Below, one piece after another: positions 43,071 through 52,553 of a DNA stretch of 64,000 nt; position 1 is the stretch's first letter, and each line of letters starts with the position of its first letter. The stretch comes from Parietichytrium sp. I65-24A (Eukaryota > Sar > Bigyra > Thraustochytrida > Thraustochytriidae). Below the pieces are notes generated by a model. That model saw nothing but the letters and a program-made list of their open reading frames with translations. It had not been told where the DNA came from and searched no databases. A program made the position numbers and the translations under genes. The stretch spans positions 348,729 to 412,728 of the forward strand of contig BLSF01000038.1 of the NCBI GenBank assembly GCA_012862575.1, written 5' to 3'.

Positions 43071-43449
43071 AGGTGGCGATGTCCCCTTTCGCAGTCGCAA
43101 GTGCTTGCTTGCCGTGAGAGCTGTTGTTCAAGTAATAGTTGTAGGTACCGGTATTTATGTCCCTTGTAGCAATAATGGTTCATTTTTTCCTCTTTGTGGT
43201 GCGGGTTGCTCAGGCACGGATGAGTCCGCTATTGTGAGCGGCGTTGTGCTAGGCGGAGAAGAAGGAAGCGTGCTGACAGGGTTAAAAAGGTTCAAGTGGC
43301 TGTTTGACAGTGTAAATTCAATTCAAAGGCATATCATAGAGATCGAAAATAAAGTGAAAATCGTCATTCTATTCTTGCACCTTACGCACCCTTTTTTTCG
43401 CCAAAAACATTGCTCCCAATCTACTGCTTCGTCCGGTTCGCCATGCTCT
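43071..43449. other. Convergent intergenic region carrier / TOM7
   Basis: This is 3' flank of both genes. No gene is seen. Confidence 0.7.
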
Positions 43450-43825
43450 TTAAAACAATGGATTTGGGTTGAATGTGCTGAAGAGATCAGGTTTAGGCTC
43501 GCTCACCTTAAATCCGATGTACAAAGTGAGAGGAAGAAAAGTCCAGTGCACCTGCGCAACCAATTGTCAACGCAAAACTGCGGTTAGTATCCCTATCCCA
43601 CCTTCCCCCATCTCCCATCTCCCATCTCCCATCTTCCTTTGCCGAGCTCAATCTACTCGCATCGCCCACTCCCTCGTCATCCCGCACACAGCCACTTGGC
43701 CACTTGGCCACTTGGCCACTTACCACCACCTTGAACAAGTCCAATCCAGTTGTGCATGCACGCTCCACCTTTGGGTACGCCTCCACGAGCGCCTCAGCCA
43801 CAGCGTTGCCAGATCCGCTTCCCAT
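43450..43825 (-). CDS. TOM7: TOM7, subunit of the mitochondrial outer membrane translocase; two exons, 67 aa
   Basis: Exon 1 is 43724-43825 (34 codons from ATG 43825), exon 2 is 43450-43551 (33 codons plus TAA), and the phase-0 intron of 172 bp (43552-43723) has donor GTAAGT, a TACTAAC branch point and acceptor GCGCAG. The spliced protein has the tail-anchored Tom7 signature: an amphipathic start (GLDLFKVV), then HWTFLPLTLYIGFK, which aligns with the conserved W-x-FIPL-x-x-YLGF core, and a C-terminus SEPKPDLFS like plant TOM7 (SDPKPQLYQ). Tom7 regulates assembly of the TOM complex. The intron contains two short repeat arrays. Both exons are too short to appear as complete open frames. A read-through frame of 141 codons over the intron is not the product. 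Confidence 0.85.
43607..43634. repeat. (CCCATCT)4 heptamer repeat in the TOM7 intron
   Basis: Four consecutive CCCATCT units lie inside the intron. Confidence 0.9.
43691..43723. repeat. (CCAAGTGG)n repeat abutting the TOM7 splice donor
   Basis: On the minus strand the donor GTAAGTGG is followed directly by three to four CCAAGTGG units, so the repeat begins at the splice site itself. Confidence 0.85.
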
Positions 43826-45349
43826 TTTCCTCCTCGCTCTTTCTCGCTCTTTTTCGCTCTTTCTATCCGCCTGTCCCTCTCTCCTCGATTCGCGCTCTGA
43901 GCTCCTCTCCTGCGTCTCTTCTCGTCCTCTCAATCCCTCTCTCTCCTCTCATCTCCTCTCAATCTCCTCTCAGACGCACTGTACTTAGTCTTCGCTAAGA
44001 GCTCGCTAGCCCCGTTCTTCGCGACGCTCTGGTAAGCGTTCCTTTGTTCGCTACTGGTAGTGTGACTAAAGCGTAGCGAGAACAACGAACGGATCCTAGT
44101 TCGATAGGAGGGCTAGGCGGTGGTTGTTAGGGCATGGGGAATGGCTCCTTGTTCGCTACTGGAGGATAAAGGGTGAGGATAGGATGCGGAAGTCCCATGT
44201 CTGTCGAGGGGTTTTTGGTAGAGAGTGGTAAGGAGGCAGAGAATTGGTCAAATGAATGAATTTGACATTGACGAGTGAGCTTATCTCGAGAACTTGATTG
44301 AGATCTCTTTATTTTTCTTCATTTACAGTTGATTGAAATCAAAATTTGTGGAGTTTTGATTTTGAAGAGGCATCAAACAAAAGAAAGGGCCAGAAGAGAC
44401 GCGAACTACGGCTGAGCCCACGGAATGTGAACTGTTATTAATTATGAAGGATCTGCGCTGGTTTCTAGTGACTGACTGGCCGGGACGTGGGTTCAGAAAT
44501 GCATATTCACCATCGACGGAACCAGCGCCAAGGACGATACTGGTCGTCGTGTATTTTTCTTGACTGTTGCTTCCTCAGACTAAAGACGGAAAGGAGGATC
44601 ACGAGCTATCGTGGAAAGACGTCCGACATTTGAAAGGGACTCGAGCACCAAAAAGAGACTTCTTGGGAGAAGTCGCTGATCGCGTCCACTGGAGCGAGCT
44701 TAGGCGAACCGGGCGAATATTTCGAGCAGCCCATTCGTCGGTCGCTCAGGACTTCAATGTTGCAAACCACCATCCGTTCCCCGCCGATTTAGAGTCGCAT
44801 GTAGATACCATAGATTCGCAGCCCAGAACAACCGCGCTGAGCAAGGTCCCTTCAATTTTGGACAAGAGCTCCCAGAGCTGCGCCACGACCTCCGCATGCC
44901 TGACAGTGAGCATTCTCGCCGCATCACACAACGTGCGAGTTTCTCGCAAAGCTAAGCTTCACTCTCAGTTGCATCCTACTAAATTCTAAATTCTAAATTC
45001 CAAGAAGCCCAAATACTCACGTGCCAACGCCGGTGCTGGTGCTGGTCCACCCACTCCTGTGCGCCCCGCGAAGAACCCGACGCAGCTCCAAGCCCACAGT
45101 CCATCCATTTCATCCATTTCATCCAACAGACCTTCGTTTGCACCCAAAGCTTTCGCACTTATCTTGCCAACACTCTCCACCCCAAGTCTCACTTCCTTCC
45201 CCACAAACACCCCCCGCAACAAAACCCGCAGCGCCCCTCAAGTCCCCTCAAGTCCCCTCAGGTTCCCTCAAGTGGGCGAGTGGCGTGCAAAGCGCCGCGG
45301 TGTGAGAGGAGGCAACGGGCAAGTTGGAGATCGCGACACCATCGACACC
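43826..45349. other. Divergent intergenic region TOM7 / SAP-ABC-GNAT gene
   Basis: This holds promoters of both genes. Repeats include AAATTCT units near 44981-45002 and CCTCAAGTCC units at 45237-45277. A plus-strand frame at 44567-44989 sits behind a good acceptor (CTTCCTCAG) but is not recognisable. The frame of the downstream gene is open for 97 codons upstream of its ATG without another ATG. Confidence 0.55.
45237..45277. repeat. CCCCTCAAGT tandem repeat
   Basis: Four imperfect units of about 10-11 bp lie about 75 bp upstream of the SAP-ABC-GNAT start codon. Confidence 0.85.
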
Positions 45350-47863
45350 ATGGGAGACGCAAGGTCGGCGGCAGATGCGCTGGACTCGCTCACGAAGCGC
45401 GAGGCACGGAGCATGCTGCGCGAGCTGGGGCGATCCAACTTTGGCCCTCGCACGGCGCTGCTGGAGAGGCTGGCTATGCACGTGCCGTCGGCGGCTGGGG
45501 TGGTCCGGGACGAGAGCGGGAGCGGAAGAACGGAGCTGGTTGACGCAGCAGGCGCGAGCATTTCATTGGCCAAACTCGCGGTGCCAGCGACGGTGGTGGC
45601 CGAAGAAGCGCCACAGGAAGTGGCGTTGGAAGACAGGTTTCCGCAGAGCGAGCTGGTGGCCAATGCAGACCTCCTGGGACGACCGGCGCTGACGGTGAGG
45701 CCGCCACGGACATCGATACAGGACAGCGACGGAAACATGGGGGCCCAGGAGATGATGCTGATGGAGGAGGACAAGGCGAGGTGGAGCGCTGAGCTGGGTC
45801 GGCAGGTTGCGAAGGCCGCTAAAGAGGAGGCGAAAGTAGTGGTGATTGTGGGGGAGTCAGGGGCTGGAAAGTCGGCGGTGATGAAGCAGGCAGCATTGGC
45901 GCTTGGCAAACCTGGAGCAGTGCTGGACGACCCGTTTGAGTGGGACTCGAAAAAGGCGGTTATATCGCAGTTTGAGACCGAGGACGAGGCGACCAAGTGG
46001 CTCATGGCCGCGGGGCTCACGTCTATTCCGTCCTGGTGCAAGCCATATCATATCTTATCCACAGGAGAACGCTACAGAGCTCGTCTGGCCAAGGAGATGC
46101 AGCGCGCAAGCCGATTTGACAGGCCGGTCTTATTGGACGAGTTTACAGGCCATCTGGATAGAGTCACCGCAGCGAGTTGCGCTGCAGTCCTTGCTAAGCA
46201 GCTCCGCAGGATTGGCCACGGCGCGATTTTGGCTTGCAGTCTCATGGACATAATCGCGTACATCCAGCCCGACCTCATCGTGAACGTGCGATTTGGAAGT
46301 CATGAATTGCTAAAGGTCAGGCAGCCCTGCCGCACTGGACCAAAGGTGAGGATACGCTTCAGTGAGACTGCTGCGAGCGAATACGCAGAAGGTGATGCTC
46401 GTCGAGCAGAGGCAGACCGTTGCAGCATCGGGGCGCAGCCTGGAAGCGTGCTTCAGAACCCGGCAGCTGAAGAAGTAGTAAAAGAAGCCTTTCGATTTGA
46501 TATCGACGAAGAGCAAGACCAGCCTGGCGGGACTGTGTTGCACACGAAAGTTGACGTTGACCAGGCAACAGAGATGTGCGACAAGCTCTTCGATCGTGCT
46601 TTCACCGGCCAGTGCGCACTCAAGATCCCGATGATAGACCCGAATTTGGTTGACAGTTCTTTCACATTAGGTGTTATTACAGGTTTATCCGGATCGGCCA
46701 AGAGCGTTGTCCTTCGGAATTATTTTGGCCAGCCGAGCGTGGCCCTCTGGGATGACCAAATGTGTCTTGCAGACCACTTTGACAACCAACAAGTCGCGCA
46801 AGACCGATTTGATCTTGTGTCGCTCGATTGGAACATATACAAAAATAGGCTGTACCATACCCTTAGTAGTGGCGAGAAAGAGCGTGCGGACTTGGCTCGT
46901 CTTATCGACCAGAGCCCGTTGTGTTTAGACGAATTTACAAGCACGCTGGACAGAGATTTGGCGGAGGAAATTGCGAGAAAAGTTGGGAGATATGTCCGCC
47001 AGCACAAAGTGGGCCAGCGTACCGTTCTCGTGTCGTGCCACCAAGACATATTGCGGCTCCTTGATCCAGATTGGGTATTCGACACTGTAGCGGGGCTGCA
47101 GCAACATCAGGTGGACCCCGCCGTGTCTTGTCCGATAGAGATACCAGGCACGAAGGGCAAACTGATCCACTTTGTCAAAGGTGCTGACAACCTCGTCGAT
47201 TTGCAAGTGCCCGAGTTCCTGCTCTCCTTAGAACCTTGTGAGCCATGGCTGTGGTCGCTCTTCCGAGACCACCACTACAAGACGAAAACACTATCCAGAA
47301 ATGCGAGAACCTTCGTGCTTCGCAATGGTGAAGCTCTCGTGGGGTTTGTTGCAGCGATTAAACAAGTTGGCAAGCACAAGGTGAGAGGTGAAGATGGGGG
47401 TGGTTGCAAACGGCTTCGCAAAGGCTCTGTCAGCGACAGCGCGCAGCCGCACGGCGCGGAGGAACAGGCAGAGTCCAGTTGGCGTGCTCATAGAACGGTA
47501 GTTCTGCCGTCCTGGCAAGGTCTTGGGGTGGGTTCTCGACTAAGCGATGCTTGTGCAGAAATGCATCGCCTTGCTGGGAGTGCGTATCTAGCCCAAACCG
47601 TACATCCTCGTTTTGGACAATATCGAGACAACAGTCCACTATGGCAACCGTTGGAGTTCAACCACACCACTCAGCACTACAAAATCGATTCCTGGAGACA
47701 GCGAATGGAGAACGTTCGCGTGAAGCTTCGAGTACCAAAATTCATTTATGCGCACCAATACGTTGGCCCCAGGTCTCCAGAGGACGAAGATCACTTGAGA
47801 AAGAGGCTCCAAATTGACTCGGACGAAAAGAAGGCGTCTACATTGTCTACATTGTCTACATAA
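45350..47863 (+). CDS. SAP domain - two ABC ATPase domains - GNAT acetyltransferase fusion (837 aa)
   Basis: Domains in order: a SAP-like DNA-binding motif (about 14-42, LTKREARSMLRELG), ABC domain 1, ABC domain 2 and a C-terminal GNAT fold (about 610-790). ABC1 has Walker A GESGAGKS (168-175), signature LSTGE (236-240) and Walker B LLDE (D263-E264). ABC2 has Walker A GLSGSAKS (445-452), signature LSSGE (505-509), Walker B CLDE (D527-E528) and an H-loop His564. The D-loop region reads DEFT, not DEPT. GNAT motif A is RTVVLPSWQGLGVGSRL (from 715), then HPRFGQYRDNSPLW. No membrane helices are seen, so it is a soluble ATPase. The ABC plus GNAT pairing is that of COG2401 proteins of archaea, bacteria and phages. 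A DNA- or RNA-linked role is inferred from SAP; the substrate is unknown. ATG 45350 sits in the context CACCATGG. Confidence 0.93.
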   Translation: MGDARSAADALDSLTKREARSMLRELGRSNFGPRTALLERLAMHVPSAAGVVRDESGSGRTELVDAAGASISLAKLAVPATVVAEEAPQEVALEDRFPQSELVANADLLGRPALTVRPPRTSIQDSDGNMGAQEMMLMEEDKARWSAELGRQVAKAAKEEAKVVVIVGESGAGKSAVMKQAALALGKPGAVLDDPFEWDSKKAVISQFETEDEATKWLMAAGLTSIPSWCKPYHILSTGERYRARLAKEMQRASRFDRPVLLDEFTGHLDRVTAASCAAVLAKQLRRIGHGAILACSLMDIIAYIQPDLIVNVRFGSHELLKVRQPCRTGPKVRIRFSETAASEYAEGDARRAEADRCSIGAQPGSVLQNPAAEEVVKEAFRFDIDEEQDQPGGTVLHTKVDVDQATEMCDKLFDRAFTGQCALKIPMIDPNLVDSSFTLGVITGLSGSAKSVVLRNYFGQPSVALWDDQMCLADHFDNQQVAQDRFDLVSLDWNIYKNRLYHTLSSGEKERADLARLIDQSPLCLDEFTSTLDRDLAEEIARKVGRYVRQHKVGQRTVLVSCHQDILRLLDPDWVFDTVAGLQQHQVDPAVSCPIEIPGTKGKLIHFVKGADNLVDLQVPEFLLSLEPCEPWLWSLFRDHHYKTKTLSRNARTFVLRNGEALVGFVAAIKQVGKHKVRGEDGGGCKRLRKGSVSDSAQPHGAEEQAESSWRAHRTVVLPSWQGLGVGSRLSDACAEMHRLAGSAYLAQTVHPRFGQYRDNSPLWQPLEFNHTTQHYKIDSWRQRMENVRVKLRVPKFIYAHQYVGPRSPEDEDHLRKRLQIDSDEKKASTLSTLST

Positions 47864-50800
47864 CACCAGGTTTCCCCGTCCCTCTGTCGCGTTTCCCCGT
47901 TGTGTGTTCGCGTTCCGTGGACGAGTACTTTTTCCAATGATCTCTATCTTTTCTTTGTTCTCCTGTCGCCTTGTCTCATTATCCCAGTCCTTGTGAGTGA
48001 AAGGTGGGGGAGCAAAACACGAGTTGCGGTGAAGTTCTTTCCTCAATCGATCTCTTGCTCTGCTTTCCACCAGAGTAAAGAGAGCCTCGCAGAAAGTTTC
48101 TTTTATCCACCTCCATCTCCTTCCTTCTCAACCTATTTTGATTGATGAAAATCGAAGACACCATCTCCATTATCTCCATCTCCAATTTGCTTGCAAGACA
48201 AGAATTTTAACTCTTCCACATGATCATTCACATTGTTCTTCCAAGAATGCCGTGTTCTTGTCCGTGTTAATGCACCCCTCAGTGCGGGGTGTGGTATCGA
48301 GGTAGCAACCGGATCGGAGGGTAATCGTGCCGAGAAGGGTCCAACCGAGTGTATACAAGAAAGCAGAACGAAGACATACCTACCGCTGCAAGCACAGGGC
48401 AGTTGCGATCATGATCGCAACAATCGCGTCCGACGCCAGATCTTCTCTAACCGGGATTCATTTGAGCTGTCGAACAACTAACTGCAACACATTTCCTCCC
48501 CGAATTCTCCAAACTGTAAATGGAGGATCGTCACGAGTGGCGCAAGAGACACAGCCTTTCCTCCCTTTGGAAGTCTTCTCATTCTGAATATTGCGAGCCC
48601 TGATTTAATTTTTCTGAAATTCTGATACTGAGTACTCGGCCGATTTCTGACCTCCGCAGAAGGAACGAAGATTCAGCCGTTTGCGCTGCCTTCTTCCTTC
48701 TCGCGGCCTCCCAGTATTCCCAGTCCACCAGAGTTGAATGAACAAGAGCAATACAAGAGCAATACAAGAGCAACGAGCGGCCCGAGAGACAGACTCCAGC
48801 GCTGGCTGAGTAACCAATCAAACTCTGCCGTTCGCGACATTTCGCGACTCGGTAGACTCGCTCTTCGTAGGCCCAGCTACCCAAATTCTGAATTCTAAAT
48901 TCTAAATGAATTATTCTAAATTCCCTGCATGTGAGTGTGCGAAGCAAGCGTTTGCGGCAACCGGGGATAAGCTGAGGTCACACGCGTCATTGCATCCATG
49001 AGGATGCCGTTCAAGTTGTCATTCGCACATGTGCGACGCTCTCATGATCTCTCTGTCCACGTATTGTCACAGTACCTTTCCAACAGCATTCTAGTAGTGC
49101 AGGTGAGCCTAACAGACGGCATAGCTGGTTCTGTAAAGACCCCATGGGAGAGTACTATTGTTGACAGTGGCTGCGGTATAGGGACCAAGCTGTGCCAGAC
49201 TTCGGCAAATTACAGTTTCGCCAATCTGGCCAATGGAGAAATAGATAGATAGATAGATACCTGGTACTTTAGAGCACTGTATGAAAAGGCCAAGAAGCTA
49301 AAAGCTTATGGCTGGGGAAACGGCGATGAAAAGCTTGACTGCGAGTACAACTGATGGGTTCTTTGGGTGGCGAAGGAGGTGTGAAAATCCTAAGCGAAGA
49401 ATCTTTGCTCGTGAGGAGGAGGCAGCGAAGAATAAATTCAACTTCTCAATCAATGACTTCAATGGCCCAAGCTAGCTAGAGTGTTTTTTCTTTCTTGATC
49501 AAATCAAATAATAAAAATAATTCCAAATGACATTGAAGAAAGAACCAAATGAAAAAGTTAGGTGAATGAAAAAGTTTCCCGAACTCGGAAATTAAGTGAC
49601 TCGCTCCATAGCTTGTACCTTATCATTATCGGTATCCGCTCTTTAGGATCTGGCACTTTGTTCCTCAAGGATCTCGAAGGTCTCTCAGAGGAGGTCTCCC
49701 CCTCAGTAAACTTACCCACGAAAGCGAACGCCTCCCGTAAGAGGTAAAGGGACTAATTTAGGAGCTCCACCAGCGTCTCCCTACACTGTAGATTGGATTA
49801 GTCTCCCCGCGTCATATCGAGGAGGCGCTCCATACCTCCATCCGCGGGTAGTGGCCGATGCCCCGACTCACATAATATTGCCAGAGTTGCTGTCCACGGG
49901 GGCATTGAACATACCTTTACTTTCACTCGGTGGATCATAACACCCTTTGTCTTGTAACACTTATTGTGAGATGATTACTACATATCTAGGTGATTTGTTG
50001 TGTATATACAATACAAGACACTTAAGGGCAGTGTACAATCTGAAACCCTGACCCACGAAGGTGACGTGAACACTGCGGCGAATTTGGCAATTCGTACATT
50101 GATTCCGGAATTTCTGCACAAGACCTCGACGAGTTCAATAAACATTTCAATACAATATGATAAAGTCTTGTAACAATTATTCCACCACCACACCTGCTCA
50201 CCGGGCTGAATGACGCCCTGAACCTAAAGCAATAATTCTTGTAACATATTCTTCAGGAATAGCCAAGTTTTAGATTAATAATTGCCATTCAGCACCATAC
50301 ACGACCCCGCGCGGCTCTGGAAGTTGTGCGCTCGTGTTCCGTGAGAGTCATCCACAATCCTACTCAAATCTCTAACTACATCACTCCAACCGTGCATACT
50401 GGGAAGGGGGAGACTAAAGCGACCCTAAAGCACTCCCCTCTCACGGTTGGCTAGATGAGAGTAATTCAAATTTTCCATTTTGCACTCCAGCTTCCTTGCT
50501 AAGACTCCATAACCCCACCCAGCGACTTCACTAGCACCCTTAAGCACAGGCGCTGGGATGGCCATTAGGAGAGGCCGTAGGAGACATAACCCCAACTCGG
50601 AGTGAATGAGAGGCAATGGAAACTTTTTCAACTTTCACATTTGATTTTGATTGACAGCGAATAGCCTTCCTTCTTGTCAACCGAGATGCAAAAGGAAACA
50701 AAGAAGAAACACAAGTTGGGTGGTGCGTGAGACACTGTTCAGAAAGCCAAACAACACACTCAGAGAGAGACAGAGAGAGAACTTCACATTGCAGTGTTTC

Positions 50801-51240
50801 CATAGTGCAGTTTGCCTCTACACGTTGCAGCGGCGTATCCTCTCTCTACCGAGTACTCTAGCAACGCGAGAGGGAGAGAGGGAGAGAGGAAGAGAGAAGG
50901 GGTTTCAAACGAAAAGGAAGTAGAGGCAGACTCGAAATAGCGAGGTGGAAGAGCGGCAGCGAAGGTTTGGTCCGCGTTGAACGTGCGAGGACAGTGCGCG
51001 AGAGAGGGATTGTGAAAGCTTTCCGCTCAGGTCTGCGCCGCCGCCTCAGAGCTCGGTGGCAAGAAGCGGGTGGATGGAATTTAAGCCTTCATTCAAGCAC
51101 TCCGCAGTGAAAGGAGGCACCAAGGTGTGAGAGGGCCGAAAGCGTTTGGGATTGTTTGCATTTTGTAAGGCGGGCGAGGACTGCCGACTCCGAGAGCCAA
51201 AGCGGTGTTGCGGAGTTCAGAGAAAAGGAAGGACAGGAAG
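47864..51240. other. Intergenic region of 3.4 kb with possible mobile-element relics
   Basis: No intact gene is seen. Notable items: a TTGTAACA motif three times (near 49951, 50167, 50235), a GATA run (49243-49260), AAATTCT repeats (48888-48925), and on both strands around 49560-49940 short protein-like frames broken by stops, which may be the remains of a retroelement. The last 300 bases should hold the promoter and leader of the epimerase gene. Confidence 0.5.
49243..49260. repeat. (GATA)4 microsatellite
   Basis: Four to five ATAG/GATA units occur in non-coding DNA. Confidence 0.85.
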
Positions 51241-52305
51241 ATGCCTGACTCAGTGAGCGTCGAGAGCGCGGAGGGCTCCTCGTGGAGCAGCTCGGCCAGC
51301 GAAAGCTCGGGCAATGAAAGGAAGGTGGTGCTGGTTACCGGAGGAGCAGGGTTTATCGGCTCCCACACCGCAGAAGCGCTGCTACTGCGCGGAGACAAAG
51401 TCGTGGTGATCGACGAAATGAACGATTATTACGACGTTCGCATGAAGCGCGACAACATCGAGCTCCTCAAGCGGGTAGCCGAGTCCTGCGAGGGCGAGTT
51501 CGTCTTTTACGAGGACGATATTTGCAATCGTGAGGTAGTCTCGGAGATCTTTACAGAGCATGGCATCACCCATGTATGCCACTTGGCCGCGCGAGCTGGT
51601 GTCCGCCCTTCCATTGAGGACCCATTCATTTACGTTCAGTCCAACGTCATGGGCACTGTGGGTCTCATGGAACTCGCTGCTCGTCACAACGTTGTTAACT
51701 TTGTGTACGCGTCCAGCTCCTCCGTCTACGGCGGCTCTATGAAGGAGAAGTTTGCAGAGACTGATCTTGTGGATGAGCCTGTGAGCCAGTACGCTGCTAC
51801 CAAGAAAGCATGCGAGCTCTTTGCGGCAACCTACAACAGCTTGTACGGGCTGAACTGTACCGGGTTGCGCTTTTTCACCGTGTACGGCGAAAGGGGCCGC
51901 CCTGACATGGCGCCTTACAAGTTTATCCACCGCGTACTTAACGGAATCACCATTGACCAGTACGGCGATGGCTCTTCCGAGCGTGACTACACGTATGTAG
52001 GCGACATTGTCGACGGTGTCGTACTCGCAATTGATAAACCGCTTGGCAATCAGGTGCTCAACTTGGGCCGTGGGTCACCGGTCAACCTCAAGACTTTCAT
52101 CAGCACTATCGAGGAGCTGTGCGGACAAAAGGCGATCATCAATGTCATGCCAATGCAGCCTGGTGATGTTCCCCGCACATCTTGCGACACCACCAAGGCG
52201 GAAGAGCTTCTGGGGTACAAGGCTAGAGTGTCTCTTGAGGATGGCTTGCGCGCAACGGTGTCGTGGTACTCCAAATACTCTAAAGAAGAGGACGTCGCAC
52301 TCTAA
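51241..52305 (+). CDS. GAE: UDP-glucuronate 4-epimerase, SDR family (354 aa)
   Basis: It interconverts UDP-glucuronate and UDP-galacturonate, feeding acidic polysaccharides. It is an extended short-chain dehydrogenase/reductase: NAD-binding TGGAGFIGSH at 33-42, the S-S-S-V-Y-G strand (YASSSSVYG), catalytic Tyr184 and Lys188 in YAATKKA, and sugar-binding RFFTVYGERGRPDMA. NDYYDVRMKRDNI after beta-2 and GRPDMA are typical of the glucuronate epimerase branch and not of UDP-galactose 4-epimerase. The N-terminal 28 residues are Ser/Glu rich with no clear transmembrane anchor, unlike plant Golgi enzymes. ATG 51241 is used; upstream only GTG is available. It is a single exon, convergent with the phosphatase gene. 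Confidence 0.92.
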   Translation: MPDSVSVESAEGSSWSSSASESSGNERKVVLVTGGAGFIGSHTAEALLLRGDKVVVIDEMNDYYDVRMKRDNIELLKRVAESCEGEFVFYEDDICNREVVSEIFTEHGITHVCHLAARAGVRPSIEDPFIYVQSNVMGTVGLMELAARHNVVNFVYASSSSVYGGSMKEKFAETDLVDEPVSQYAATKKACELFAATYNSLYGLNCTGLRFFTVYGERGRPDMAPYKFIHRVLNGITIDQYGDGSSERDYTYVGDIVDGVVLAIDKPLGNQVLNLGRGSPVNLKTFISTIEELCGQKAIINVMPMQPGDVPRTSCDTTKAEELLGYKARVSLEDGLRATVSWYSKYSKEEDVAL

Positions 52306-52553
52306 TTAACTAACAGTGAGATCGAATTTCTTTCCTTCCCTCTCTTGACCTTTCCATTTTCTAATTAACTTCTTCTGTGATGAACAGAATCTTGCCTGTT
52401 CTTCCTTTTTGTTAATATTATTATTATCTCCGAAAACAAGTGAGACCGGGACCATGTGGCACATGGGAAAAACAAAAGTAAGAACATCATTTTTAAAAGT
52501 TAACAACGTCACGACGAGGCCACTTCTTTTTTGGATTTTGGTCACATCATCAT

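Noticed and set aside
43508-43933. 141-codon minus-strand frame
   Set aside because: It reads through the TOM7 intron and 5' flank; the spliced model explains the conserved residues.
44567-44989. 140-codon plus-strand frame after a good splice acceptor
   Set aside because: No ATG, no recognisable family, and overlapping minus-strand frames look equally plausible.
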